Positions 9,409 to 17,077 of a DNA stretch of 64,000 nt are shown piece after piece; the first letter of the stretch is position 1, and each line of letters starts with the position of its first letter. This DNA comes from an uncultured Streptomyces sp. GTDB taxonomy: Bacteria; Actinomycetota; Actinomycetes; Streptomycetales; Streptomycetaceae. The notes below the pieces were generated by a model that was not told where the DNA came from, searched no databases, and saw nothing but the letters and a program-made list of their open reading frames with translations. Both the position numbers and the translations under genes were made by a program. The DNA is taken from assembly GCF_947488945.1 (NCBI RefSeq), contig NZ_CANLBS010000015.1, forward strand, positions 62,001 to 126,000, in the 5' to 3' direction.

Positions 9409-10629
9409 TTACCCGAAGGTGAGTGATCGCATTTTCGCTTCGAGTACGGTCAAATTATGAAATCCGCGACGCTTGTTTCGCTCACTCCCCCGGAATATCA
9501 CGATCTCAATTCCGTGTTTCTCGCACAGGGCGCAGGGGCAGATGCGCCAGGGCGCATCGCTCAGGGTGCGCTCGTACACTTCGAGGTAGCTTTTCTTTTT
9601 CGGCCCGAGTACCAGGGATTCGTAGGTTCCGAGGGCAATCAGGACCTCCTCTATGGATGTTTCCTCGCGATCAAATTCGCGTAGGGCGCGCAGGCTGGCT
9701 CGCTCGGCAGTGATTGCTTCTGCCTGCGACACGTTCCCGGACAGGATGAGCCGCTTGAGTGCGGGGTTTCCGTCGACTTGGGGGACCCTGATGGCCGTGT
9801 AGGAGTCGGTGGCCGAGTGGTAGTTATTGCGGTCATCCATGAAGGCCTGACGGAAAACGGAGGTACTGTCGAAACTGGTCACGCCGTGGTGGGCGAACTG
9901 TTCCATGCTGTCCACCCGGTTGATGCCGAGGAGATGCAGTCCTGTTCCCGGGGAGCGAATGTCGTCGATGGCGCGCAGACAGGAGAGGATTTCGTGCGAT
10001 TTGAGGGGTACCATGCCACCCAGTGCGATGCGCCGGTAACCCATCTTCTGCAATTGGTTCACACTGTGCGCGTAGCTTTGCGGGCCCCAGCCCTGTGCTG
10101 CACCGACCGGTTCGAAGCGCGCGCCTGATTTTCGTGTTGCGGTAATGAATTCTTCGGCAAGTTCCAGGGAGATTTGCTGCCGGGCGATCCAGGCATCTTC
10201 GGGCTGCTTATCAGACTCTTCGGGAATATATCCGAAGATAATGTGGTCGATACTAATTCCCGCATCGAATCCACAACGGCCGTAGAAGTCCATGACTTCA
10301 TCCACCTCGTAAGGCGGACGCTCTTCGTCTATATAGTTGAAGGCACCACAGTCACCGATCGTGGCACAGACTTCGGGGAGACGGAAAAAATTTCTCACGC
10401 CCAGCCGGTAGAAACGCTCGCGCTGCGGGGAGGAGTATTTCCCCGAGCCTTTCACGGATCCGTCGACAACCGCCTTGCTGACGAGGATCCCGTCGTATGG
10501 GATCGGCGTCACAACCTGGTGAGCGTAGACGTCGTCCCGTTGGCGCACTCGATAGGGGGAGTACTCGTCGTTGACGAAGTCGTAGGTGGGGCTCACCAGG
10601 TCCTGACTGTCAGGAAAATAGAATTTCAC
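9409..10629 (-). CDS. dpdA: DpdA: TGT-like 7-deazaguanine DNA transglycosylase
   Basis: Starts at GTG 10629, overlapping the dpdB2 stop as GTGA, giving 406 residues. It resembles tRNA-guanine transglycosylase: GDCGAF (Asp93) fits the general acid/base Asp region, GISIDH follows near 124-129, ALGGMVPL (202-209) is the substrate-loop region, and SFDST (Asp254) fits the nucleophile position. A zinc site is formed by C364-x-C366-x2-C369 plus H391. In characterised dpd systems DpdA exchanges a guanine in DNA for preQ0. The surrounding preQ0 genes and DpdB/DpdC make a DNA role far more likely than tRNA modification. Catalytic residues look intact. The nearby chromosomal genes show no tRNA-queuosine pathway. 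Confidence 0.88.
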   Translation of the reverse strand: MKFYFPDSQDLVSPTYDFVNDEYSPYRVRQRDDVYAHQVVTPIPYDGILVSKAVVDGSVKGSGKYSSPQRERFYRLGVRNFFRLPEVCATIGDCGAFNYIDEERPPYEVDEVMDFYGRCGFDAGISIDHIIFGYIPEESDKQPEDAWIARQQISLELAEEFITATRKSGARFEPVGAAQGWGPQSYAHSVNQLQKMGYRRIALGGMVPLKSHEILSCLRAIDDIRSPGTGLHLLGINRVDSMEQFAHHGVTSFDSTSVFRQAFMDDRNNYHSATDSYTAIRVPQVDGNPALKRLILSGNVSQAEAITAERASLRALREFDREETSIEEVLIALGTYESLVLGPKKKSYLEVYERTLSDAPWRICPCALCEKHGIEIVIFRGSERNKRRGFHNLTVLEAKMRSLTFG

Positions 10630-11759
10630 GCGGCTTTTGCCTTTTCCTGCACATAGATACGGAGGAGGTAGTTCGACAGGGTACTGATGTGGCGCGGGTT
10701 GTTCTGGAGTTCGTTCCAAGGAATGTTCAGATCCGGCCAGCGCCCGTCGGTCCAACGGCAGTGCGGTGCGACTAGTGCGAGTTCTGCCCGTGCCTGCTCA
10801 AGCGCATGGGGGGATGCAGGGGGGATGGCCATCATTACGCGGTCCATGAGACGCCCCATGGACCGGATGCCCACTCCGTGCATCAGCCGACTCCGAGTCG
10901 CCGGCAGGCCCCACGCTTCCGGGAAGGTGTCGCGGACAGCATTCCAATAGATGACAAGAATCTGCCGGATGGTGGCAGTGTCGACGGTGCCATTGGACAG
11001 ATTTTTGTAGGGGAAGAAAACACCCGAAGGGGAGTTGAGGGATTCTTGTATGGCCGTGGTGAGGCTGTTGTCGGTGACAACAGCCTCCGCTTTCTGCTCG
11101 GCAGTGGTGGAAGGGCGGCGCACCAACCCATGGAAGGGCGAATCCTTGTCCTGATTGAGGGCTTCGACCAGGACCGAAGGAAGTTTCCTGGCGGACAGTT
11201 TGGTCGGCAGTACCGTGCCGACTTCGGGAAGCAGTTCGGTGACGAGGTTGGTCGGCAGCGGAGAGACCGTGTTCACGCGCAGGAACTGGTCTCGTTGGGT
11301 TTCCAGGTCTTCGGCGACGAACCCGGCAATGGTCACGGCCAGGCGGGTGTTGCGGGTACGTGCCAGAGCGAGGCTGCGCTGCTGGCCGTCGACGATCCAG
11401 GCCGGCCGGGGGGCATCGGCGGAATCGGGGAGAGGGATCTCCAGCGTCCCGGAGGTACACAGGCCGTCGCTGCTGCTGGGGCCGGGGCTGGACTTGAACC
11501 GCACACTGGAGGGCAAGGCGAGGATCAGTCCGTTGGGAAAGAGGACCTCGTCACTGTCGAGATACTCCAGGATCTGCTTGACGTGCTGCTTTTTCTCGGG
11601 GCGCTGGTAGCCGATGAGCCTGCCGGCCTCGTCCCGGGAGATCCGCGCGACGTCGGCGACCTGGTGCACCTCTTCTGCCGCCAACGTGAACACATAAAGC
11701 GGGATCGTGGGGTGCTGCTCGATCCGCAGGGCCCGACGCTTAAGCACAGTGAAAGTCAT
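10626..11759 (-). CDS. dpdB: DpdB/DndB-like DGQHR-domain protein, paralogue 2
   Basis: A 377-residue protein, ATG at 11759 overlapping the dpdC stop by 4 bases. It carries IVDGQQRSLAL (near residue 120) and later QRDQFLRVNTVSPLP, matching motifs of paralogue 1, plus GYQRPEKKQHVKQIL near 49-63 and the shared SRLMHG.GI.SMGRLMD region near 290-310. The two paralogues align through their length but are clearly diverged, so they are an old duplication or separate acquisitions rather than a recent tandem copy. The gene is directly coupled to dpdA, so this is probably the canonical DpdB partner. Known role of the family: helps DpdA insert preQ0 in DNA. Confidence 0.8.
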   Translation of the reverse strand: MTFTVLKRRALRIEQHPTIPLYVFTLAAEEVHQVADVARISRDEAGRLIGYQRPEKKQHVKQILEYLDSDEVLFPNGLILALPSSVRFKSSPGPSSSDGLCTSGTLEIPLPDSADAPRPAWIVDGQQRSLALARTRNTRLAVTIAGFVAEDLETQRDQFLRVNTVSPLPTNLVTELLPEVGTVLPTKLSARKLPSVLVEALNQDKDSPFHGLVRRPSTTAEQKAEAVVTDNSLTTAIQESLNSPSGVFFPYKNLSNGTVDTATIRQILVIYWNAVRDTFPEAWGLPATRSRLMHGVGIRSMGRLMDRVMMAIPPASPHALEQARAELALVAPHCRWTDGRWPDLNIPWNELQNNPRHISTLSNYLLRIYVQEKAKAA

Positions 11760-12652
11760 CCGCGGCCAATCGTTGATGTGTACAGGTCTGCGAAGCGCTT
11801 CTGTTCACAGGCCATCCCCTTGTCTCTGAAGAGACGCAGCAGTCGAGTGCGGGAGGAGTCGGGGTGGAGGGCCTTCATCTCTTTGATGAAGGCGGTCACC
11901 AGCTCGTCCGACATAGGCGTGCGGGCGTAACGTTCGGGCCGGGCCGCCTGAGAGGCCCAGGCATCCCAACGCGCCTGTGCCTCAGGGCTGATAAGGCGGC
12001 CCGGCGTGCAGTGCTCGAGCCAGGCGGCCGCCATGCGGGCGTTCAAGCTGGTGAGGGTTCCGCCGAGGGCCTGCCGCAGGGCGGCATTGGCCGGCACACG
12101 CAGCACCCCGTCCAGATCGCAGGCGCCCCCGATCAGCACCACCTCGGCGTCGGCGGCCGCGAGCCCACGCAAGTCCCGCTGCATGGCCCGGGCGTAGGTC
12201 TCCGACAGCACCACCAGTGCCCGTCCGGTGGCCGTGGCGATCTTAGACAGATCGCTGGTGCCGTCCAGGTGCTGCAGGTGATCCCACCACCGGGATGCTT
12301 CAGGACTGGAGAAAGCCACGGAATCTGCGTGTCGTGGTACGAAAGTCGCTGCATACGACGGCGCCAGGCTGGAGACTTGCCGGAGGCCCAGGCCGGCCGA
12401 GGCTACATAGAGGCGAGGGACAAACCCTGCTCGAACTGCGGCGTCGGTGAGAGCGAGCGCACGCCGCCACTGATCCCCCTGGTAGAGGTCCTGCAGTTTC
12501 GCCCGCCGGCCCTGGACTACCTGCAGGCGACGTGCCCATTCCGCGGCTCGCTGCGGCAAATCGCCGGTGGGCAGGGTGCGGGCTTGCAGGTCCGCGGGGG
12601 GTGGTGAGGCCTTCCGGTCCGTGCACGTGACGACGATGGGCAACTCGTTCAC
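11756..12652 (-). CDS. dpdC: DpdC-like protein, preQ0-in-DNA to ADG conversion (proposed)
   Basis: Open reading continues upstream to 13024, but that part is antisense to queC. I placed the start at GTG 12652, with AGGGG upstream, giving 298 residues starting NELPIVVTCTDRK. Features are VVTCTDRKAS at the N-terminus, YQGDQWRRAL near residue 60, YVASAGLGLR near 82 and PSYAATFVPRHADS near 98. These recall the DUF328/YaaA-like pattern that I remember for DpdC. In Salmonella Montevideo, DpdC was reported as needed to turn inserted dPreQ0 into the amide dADG. It is the first gene of the minus-strand operon and diverges from queC. Family assignment is from motif memory plus context. Confidence 0.7.
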   Translation of the reverse strand: MNELPIVVTCTDRKASPPPADLQARTLPTGDLPQRAAEWARRLQVVQGRRAKLQDLYQGDQWRRALALTDAAVRAGFVPRLYVASAGLGLRQVSSLAPSYAATFVPRHADSVAFSSPEASRWWDHLQHLDGTSDLSKIATATGRALVVLSETYARAMQRDLRGLAAADAEVVLIGGACDLDGVLRVPANAALRQALGGTLTSLNARMAAAWLEHCTPGRLISPEAQARWDAWASQAARPERYARTPMSDELVTAFIKEMKALHPDSSRTRLLRLFRDKGMACEQKRFADLYTSTIGRG

Positions 12653-12686
12653 TGCGGCTCGACCCCTGGCTTCCGTAACTCGATTC

Positions 12687-12714
12687 TTGTTGTGATTACT
12701 GTAGCCGGTAGTTA
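12687..12714 (+). promoter_or_regulatory. Putative promoter of queC-queE-queD-folE2
   Basis: TTGTTG (12687-12692), a 16-base spacer and TAGTTA (12709-12714) resemble -35 and -10 hexamers in the 123-base AT-richer gap between divergent dpdC and queC. GGGGAG about 7 bases before the queC ATG is its ribosome-binding site. I see no convincing promoter for dpdC and no clear preQ1 riboswitch. Confidence 0.4.
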
Positions 12715-12775
12715 GGGGGGTAGGCTGCACCTGCCTCAACTGAGGAAACTGGACTGCAGATAGGGGAGTGACAGC

Positions 12776-13471
12776 ATGGACCGTCCCGCGATCGTGTTGC
12801 TGAGCGGCGGCCTGGACTCGACCACGGTGCTGGCCATCGCCAAGGACCAGGGATTCACTCCCTACGCGCTCAGCTTCCGCTACGGCCAGCGGCACAGCAT
12901 CGAGTTGGAGGCGGCTCAGCGCGTGGCGCAGACCCAGGGCGTGGCCCGGCACGTCATTGCCGACATCGATCTGCGGGTCTTCGGCGGCTCTGCCCTGACA
13001 TCTGACATTGAGGTGCCCAAGCACGAGACCCTGGAGGACGTCGAGGAGGGTGGGGTGCCGATCACGTATGTGCCGGCCCGCAACACGATTTTCCTCTCAT
13101 TTGCGCTGGCGTTCGCCGAGACGGTCGGTGCCAGCGACATCTTCACCGGGGTCACAGCCGTGGACTACAGCGGCTACCCTGACTGCCGCCCCGAGTACAT
13201 GGAGGCCTTCGCCACCATGGCCAACCTGGCCACCCGAGCCGGTGTGGAAGGAACCTCCAAGATCACCCTGCATTCCCCCCTGATCGCGCTGTCCAAGGCC
13301 GACATCGTGCGCGAGGGCCTGCGACTGGGCGTGGACTACTCCCTGACTTCCTCCTGCTACGACCCCGACGAGCAGGGGCGCGCCTGCGGTAAGTGCGACA
13401 CCTGCCTGCTGCGCCTGAAGGGCTTCGCTGAAGCCGGCGTGAAGGACCCCGTCCGGTATCAGAGCGCCTGA
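12776..13471 (+). CDS. queC: 7-cyano-7-deazaguanine (preQ0) synthase QueC
   Basis: A 231-residue enzyme converting 7-carboxy-7-deazaguanine to preQ0 with ATP and ammonia. The PP-loop is LLSGGLDSTT (residues ~9-17). FRYGQRHSIELEAA (34-47) is the typical QueC segment, and FTGVTAVDYSGYPDCRPEY is the substrate-side motif. A C-terminal zinc site has C197 (SSCYDPDE) followed by CGKCDTC. Length matches the family. First gene of a preQ0 operon, 3 bases before queE. Within this locus preQ0 is the base that DpdA would insert in DNA. Confidence 0.95.
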   Translation: MDRPAIVLLSGGLDSTTVLAIAKDQGFTPYALSFRYGQRHSIELEAAQRVAQTQGVARHVIADIDLRVFGGSALTSDIEVPKHETLEDVEEGGVPITYVPARNTIFLSFALAFAETVGASDIFTGVTAVDYSGYPDCRPEYMEAFATMANLATRAGVEGTSKITLHSPLIALSKADIVREGLRLGVDYSLTSSCYDPDEQGRACGKCDTCLLRLKGFAEAGVKDPVRYQSA

Positions 13472-13473
13472 GC

Positions 13474-14109
13474 ATGACCTACCTGATCAAGGAAATCTTC
13501 TACACCCTGCAGGGAGAAGGCAGCCACGCAGGGCGTCCGGCGGTCTTCTGCCGCTTCTCCCGCTGCAACCTCTGGACGGGCCGGGAACAGGACAGGACCC
13601 GCGCCATCTGCCAGTTCTGCGACACCGACTTCGTCGGCACCGACGGTGAAGGTGGCGGCCGCTTTCGCACCCCGCAGGAACTGGCCGATGCCGTGGAGGC
13701 CGCCTGGCCCACGACCGATCGAGCCCAACGGTTCGTGGTCTGCACCGGCGGAGAGCCTCTGCTGCAACTGGATGAAGAAGCCATCGATGCTCTGCACGAG
13801 CGCGGCTTCGAAATCGCAGTGGAAACAAACGGCACTCGCCCGGCCCCACGAGGAATCGACTGGTTGTGCGTTAGCCCCAAGATCGGCTCCACCCTGGCCC
13901 TCACCCAGGGTGACGAGCTGAAACTGGTCTACCCGCAGGCCGGCGGCGACCCCGCCCAGTTCGAAGAACTGGACTTCCGGCACTTCAGGCTGCAACCGCT
14001 GGATGACGCTCACCGTGAAGCCCATACCCGTGCCACCGTCGAATACTGCATGAAGAACCCGCGCTGGACTCTCTCCCTCCAGACGCACAAGTATCTGGGA
14101 ATTCAGTAA
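13474..14109 (+). CDS. queE: 7-carboxy-7-deazaguanine synthase QueE (radical SAM)
   Basis: A 211-residue radical-SAM enzyme that contracts the ring of 6-carboxytetrahydropterin to 7-carboxy-7-deazaguanine. FYTLQGEGSHAGRPAVFCRF (near 8-27) is the QueE N-terminal signature. The cluster ligands form C-x14-C-x2-C (CNLW...CQFC), the spaced version known from Burkholderia-type QueE rather than the classic C-x3-C-x2-C. CTGGEPLLQ (~90) is the SAM-binding GGEP motif, and ETNGTR follows near 122. The gene shares its last base with the queD start, indicating coupled translation. Confidence 0.94.
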   Translation: MTYLIKEIFYTLQGEGSHAGRPAVFCRFSRCNLWTGREQDRTRAICQFCDTDFVGTDGEGGGRFRTPQELADAVEAAWPTTDRAQRFVVCTGGEPLLQLDEEAIDALHERGFEIAVETNGTRPAPRGIDWLCVSPKIGSTLALTQGDELKLVYPQAGGDPAQFEELDFRHFRLQPLDDAHREAHTRATVEYCMKNPRWTLSLQTHKYLGIQ

Positions 14110-14465
14110 TGGAAATCTTTCGCGAGTTCACCTTCGAAGCAGCGCACCGCCTGCCGCGCGTACCTGAGGGCCACAAGTGTGCCCGCCTCCACGGCCACTC
14201 CTACAAGGTGATCGTGCACGTCGAAGCCCCCGTCGATGCAGAACTGGGCTGGGTGATGGACTTCGGCGACATCAAGCGGGCCTTCAAACCCATCGATGCT
14301 CAACTCGACCACTACTACCTGAACGACATCGAAGGCCTGGACAACCCCACCAGCGAGAACCTGGCCCGCTGGATCTGGGACCGGCTGATCGGCGAACTTC
14401 CCGCACTGTCCGAGATCACCGTGCGGGAAACCTGCACCTCCGGATGCACCTATCGAGGCGTGTAA
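14109..14465 (+). CDS. queD: 6-carboxy-5,6,7,8-tetrahydropterin synthase QueD
   Basis: A 118-residue member of the PTPS/QueD family making 6-carboxytetrahydropterin from dihydroneopterin triphosphate. FTFEAAHRLP gives the first zinc His; HKCARLHGHSYK (near 22-33) carries the catalytic Cys and the HGH zinc pair; WVMDFGDIK and LDHYYLND (with the second catalytic His) follow; and the C-terminal VRETCTSGCTYRG has the conserved E-T segment. Length is normal. It sits between queE (one-base overlap) and folE2 (3-base gap). Confidence 0.94.
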   Translation: MEIFREFTFEAAHRLPRVPEGHKCARLHGHSYKVIVHVEAPVDAELGWVMDFGDIKRAFKPIDAQLDHYYLNDIEGLDNPTSENLARWIWDRLIGELPALSEITVRETCTSGCTYRGV

Positions 14466-14468
14466 GGC

Positions 14469-15245
14469 ATGCACGACATCCAAAACGAACACGACCGCCG
14501 CGGCATTGCCATCGACGAGGTGGGCATCAGCGGCCTGCGTTACCCCCTCACCTTCGACGACGGCTACACACGACAGCAGGGCATTGCTGAGATCAGCGCC
14601 ACCGTCGGCCTTCAAGCCGACCGGCGCGGCACCCACATGAGCCGCATGGTCGCGCTCGTGCACGAGGAAGTCGCCACGTTGACCCCGCAGGAGTTCCCCA
14701 TCGCCCTCAAGCGTGGCCTCGCCCTGCTCGATACACCGGCTCTCACCCTCACTCTGAGCCTGCCCATCGCCACGACGGTCACCGCCCCCGCCAGCCAGCG
14801 AGAATCCTGGCAGGCCCACGACGTCACCGTCACCGGACGCATCACCGCTTCTGGATGCACTGTCACCACCTCGGTGACCACGCACGTCACCAGCCTGTGC
14901 CCCTGCTCCAAAGCCATCTCGGATTACGGCGCCCACAACCAGCGCAGCGAGATCACTTTGGAGATCACCGGCACCGACGACACCCCTTATCCCCTGCCCG
15001 TCCACGAGATCATCCACTTGTTGCGCGCCAGTGGCTCCGCTCCCGTCATCCCGCTTATCAAGCGGCCTGACGAACGCGTAGTCACCATGCAGGCCTACGA
15101 CCACCCCGTCTTTGTCGAAGACATCATCCGGGACATAAGCCTCACCTGCCGGGACAGAGGACTCACCCACACCGTCACGGCGAAGAACCTGGAAAGCATC
15201 CACAGCCACGACGCCATCGCAACCCTCACCTACAACCACTCCTGA
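14469..15245 (+). CDS. folE2: GTP cyclohydrolase FolE2 (type IB)
   Basis: A 258-residue protein of the FolE2 family, which opens GTP to dihydroneopterin triphosphate, the first step to preQ0. The signature SLCPCSKAISDYGAHNQRS (near residues 140-158) contains the metal-binding Cys and the conserved YGAHNQR. The N-terminus has VGISGLRYPLTF, and C-terminal motifs are RPDERVVTMQAYDHPVFVEDI. FolE2 is unrelated in sequence to FolE and can use metals other than zinc. As the last gene of the preQ0 operon it makes the island independent of host FolE. Later genes are transposon debris, so it marks the right edge of the recognisable dpd locus. Confidence 0.92.
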   Translation: MHDIQNEHDRRGIAIDEVGISGLRYPLTFDDGYTRQQGIAEISATVGLQADRRGTHMSRMVALVHEEVATLTPQEFPIALKRGLALLDTPALTLTLSLPIATTVTAPASQRESWQAHDVTVTGRITASGCTVTTSVTTHVTSLCPCSKAISDYGAHNQRSEITLEITGTDDTPYPLPVHEIIHLLRASGSAPVIPLIKRPDERVVTMQAYDHPVFVEDIIRDISLTCRDRGLTHTVTAKNLESIHSHDAIATLTYNHS

Positions 15246-15473
15246 CCCACCAAGGGCGACTCCGGCCACCATCACGGAACGATCAGTGGGCGATTCCTAG
15301 CCGAGTGACGCCGACCAACGGTCACGCCTGCCACCAGGGCCAACCACCGTGCACGACTCCGGTCGGGACTGCAGCGCCCGTAGCGCACCCGGCCCTCGTC
15401 GCCGTCTCGCGGCGTGGCCCCGAGAGGCCGCGAGTACTTGCGCTATATAAATCGCTCCGACTAGGAAGTCATC
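15246..15473. other. Spacer between the dpd island and IS debris
   Basis: I see no gene here. The end of the stretch (GAAGTCATCTCATTTGG, about 15466-15482) looks like the terminal sequence of the IS5-like fragment that follows. Confidence 0.4.
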
Positions 15474-15580
15474 TCATTTGGCTAGCCTGCGGTAGCAGAT
15501 GAGGGTGCAGGCGATGCTGGTGAACGCCAGGAAGTGGTCGGCCTTGCGTTCGTAGCGGCGGTGGAGTCTTCGGCTGAGCT
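15474..15580 (-). pseudogene. IS5-family transposase C-terminal fragment
   Basis: Reading the minus strand from 15580 gives RRLHRRYERKADHFLAFTSI, then a Cys-rich end and a stop at 15474-15476. This is the typical C-terminus of Streptomyces IS5-family (IS427-like) transposases. Nothing upstream remains, because the IS3-like element starts at once. The fragment shows an older insertion was cut by a later one. Confidence 0.7.
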
Positions 15581-15614
15581 TGCTCCGCTTTGACGGACAC
15601 CATTGGTGTGGTGG

Positions 15615-16480
15615 TCAGGCTGCGAGTGCGGTCTCGTACTCGGCGGGGCTGAGGTAGCCGAGGCTGCTGTGCAGTCGGTGCAAGTTGTACCAGCCTTCGA
15701 TGAAGTCGAAGATCGCGGTGCGGGCTGCGGCTCGGCTTGGCCAGGCGGAGGTGCCGAGCAGTTCGCGTTTGATGGTTGAGAAGAACGACTCTGCGAGCGC
15801 GTTGTCCCAGCACTGGCCGGTGCGGCCGACCGACAGCCGGGCCCCGAACCGGGCTGCCAGGGCGGCGAATTGCTGGCTGGTGTATTGGCAGCCGCGATCC
15901 GAATGGAAGATCACGGGATGGGTGGGCGACGCTGCCGGCAGGCGGCTGTCAGCGCCTCAACAACCAGCTCGGTCCGCAGGTGATCGGCGGTTGCCCAGCC
16001 GACTACGCGCCGGGAGGCGATGTCGATGACCGTGGCCAGATAGAGCCAGCCCTCCTCCGTCGGGACATACGTGATGTCGCCGCACCAGCGGGCATCGAGC
16101 GCGGTGCGGTCGGGCTGGAAGGCGCGGACGATGAGGTCGGGACGGAAGGCAGCCCTGGGATCGGGGTCGTGGTCACGTGCCGTCGTCGGCGGTGCCGGCC
16201 TTGCAGCCCGACGGCCCGCATCAGTCGAGCGACACGACGACGGCCGCACCCGGCACCCTCGCGCATGAGCATGCACGCGTGGGGCCCCGTAGGTTCCGCG
16301 TGATCTCGCATGAACCTGGCTGATCTGCTTGGTCAGCTCGGCATCACGCACCGCGCGAGGGCCGGGCAGACCGGAGCGACGGGCATAGAAGGCGGTCCGG
16401 GAGACCTTCATCAGCTCACACGCCCGCTTGACGCTGTGACCTGCACACTTCTCCGCCTCGATGAACGGGTGCACCGTCAC
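15615..16480 (-). pseudogene. IS3 OrfB transposase (integrase core), frameshifted
   Basis: The start is a GTG overlapping the OrfA stop as GTGA. The N-terminus (CELMKVSRTAFYARR) and GTYGAPRVHA are in one frame; the next stretch, with RRRVARLMRAVGLQGR, is in another frame; WCGDITYVPTEEGWLYLATV and VGWATADHLRTELV return to the first; then the frame breaks again near 15911. The end (VIFHSDRGCQYTS, GRTGQCWDNALAESFF) is in a third frame. The DDE residues are all recognisable, but at least three frameshifts separate them. The gene is dead unless these are sequencing errors. Confidence 0.8.
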
Positions 16481-16791
16481 CGGGTCTCCTTCGCGAAGAA
16501 AGCTGTGGCCCGTTTGAGGACGTCGACATCCTCACGCAGCCGGCGGTTCTGCCGCCGCAACGCGACCAGTTCCTCGCGCTCACTGCTGGTCAGCCCGCCG
16601 TTGCGCTCGCCCGCGTCGACCTCGGCCTGCTTCACCCAGTGGCGCACCCCGGTCTCGGTCAGTTCGAAGTCTCTAGCGACCTGCCCGACCGAGCGGTCAC
16701 CTCGTCGGCACAGATCGACGATCTCGGCCTTGAACTCCGGCGTGAACGAACGACAAGGGCGGCGAGGCTTCTTCTTCCCCATGCTCTCCAT
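16477..16791 (-). CDS. IS3 OrfA (helix-turn-helix transposase subunit)
   Basis: About 104 residues if it starts at ATG 16791, which has GGAGG 9 bases upstream; ATG 16800 or 16782 are also possible. SFTPEFKAEIVDLCRRGDRS leads into the helix-turn-helix SVGQVARDFELTETGVRHWV. The C-terminal leucine-zipper-like part is LVALRRQNRRLREDVDVLKR, then ATAFFAKE. This is the standard IS3 OrfA layout. It appears intact, unlike OrfB. In active relatives OrfA and OrfB fuse by -1 frameshifting. Confidence 0.8.
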   Translation of the reverse strand: MESMGKKKPRRPCRSFTPEFKAEIVDLCRRGDRSVGQVARDFELTETGVRHWVKQAEVDAGERNGGLTSSEREELVALRRQNRRLREDVDVLKRATAFFAKETR

Positions 16792-17077
16792 GATGGACAT
16801 CCTCCCGGGGCTGAACCCCAGATCTCGAATGTCCGTCAAAGCGGATCAAGCCCACTCCACTCCTGACACCCTCCGCAGGCCACCCCACCCCAGCACCCAG
16901 CCCCAGGACAAGATCCCCAGCCCGCCACACGCCCCGTACATCGAGCACGCCACCCGCTACAATGGCGGCGGCGAGCAGACCCTCACAGGTCGATCACCAA
17001 CCTGTCCAAAACATGTCAAGAATCGGCTCCGTGCATTGCGCCGTTTTAGACACATTTTTGTACAGATCCCCGCCTTC

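Larger units (their letters stand above)
15581..16849 (-). mobile_element. IS3-family insertion sequence, decayed
   Basis: The ends are inverted repeats of 19 bases with one mismatch: 15581-15599 (TGCTCCGCTTTGACGGACA) and 16831-16849 (TGTCCGTCAAAGCGGATCA). Together they bound 1,269 bp, a normal IS3 length. AGC next to each end (15577-15579 and 16850-16852) may be the 3-base target duplication, although the left copy is one base away from the repeat. It encodes OrfA and a frameshifted OrfB on the minus strand, so it cannot move by itself. Confidence 0.8.

Noticed and set aside
9423..9713. Small plus-strand frames opposite dpdA
   Set aside because: Antisense shadows without ribosome-binding site or domain.
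12653..12775. preQ1/preQ0 riboswitch before queC
   Set aside because: No convincing stem-loop with an A-rich tail of the preQ1 classes could be seen.
1..15245. Phosphorothioate (Dnd) or DISARM system
   Set aside because: The DGQQR proteins recall DndB and the helicase recalls DrmA, but there is no DndA/C/D/E or methyltransferase, while TGT-like DpdA and preQ0 genes are present.
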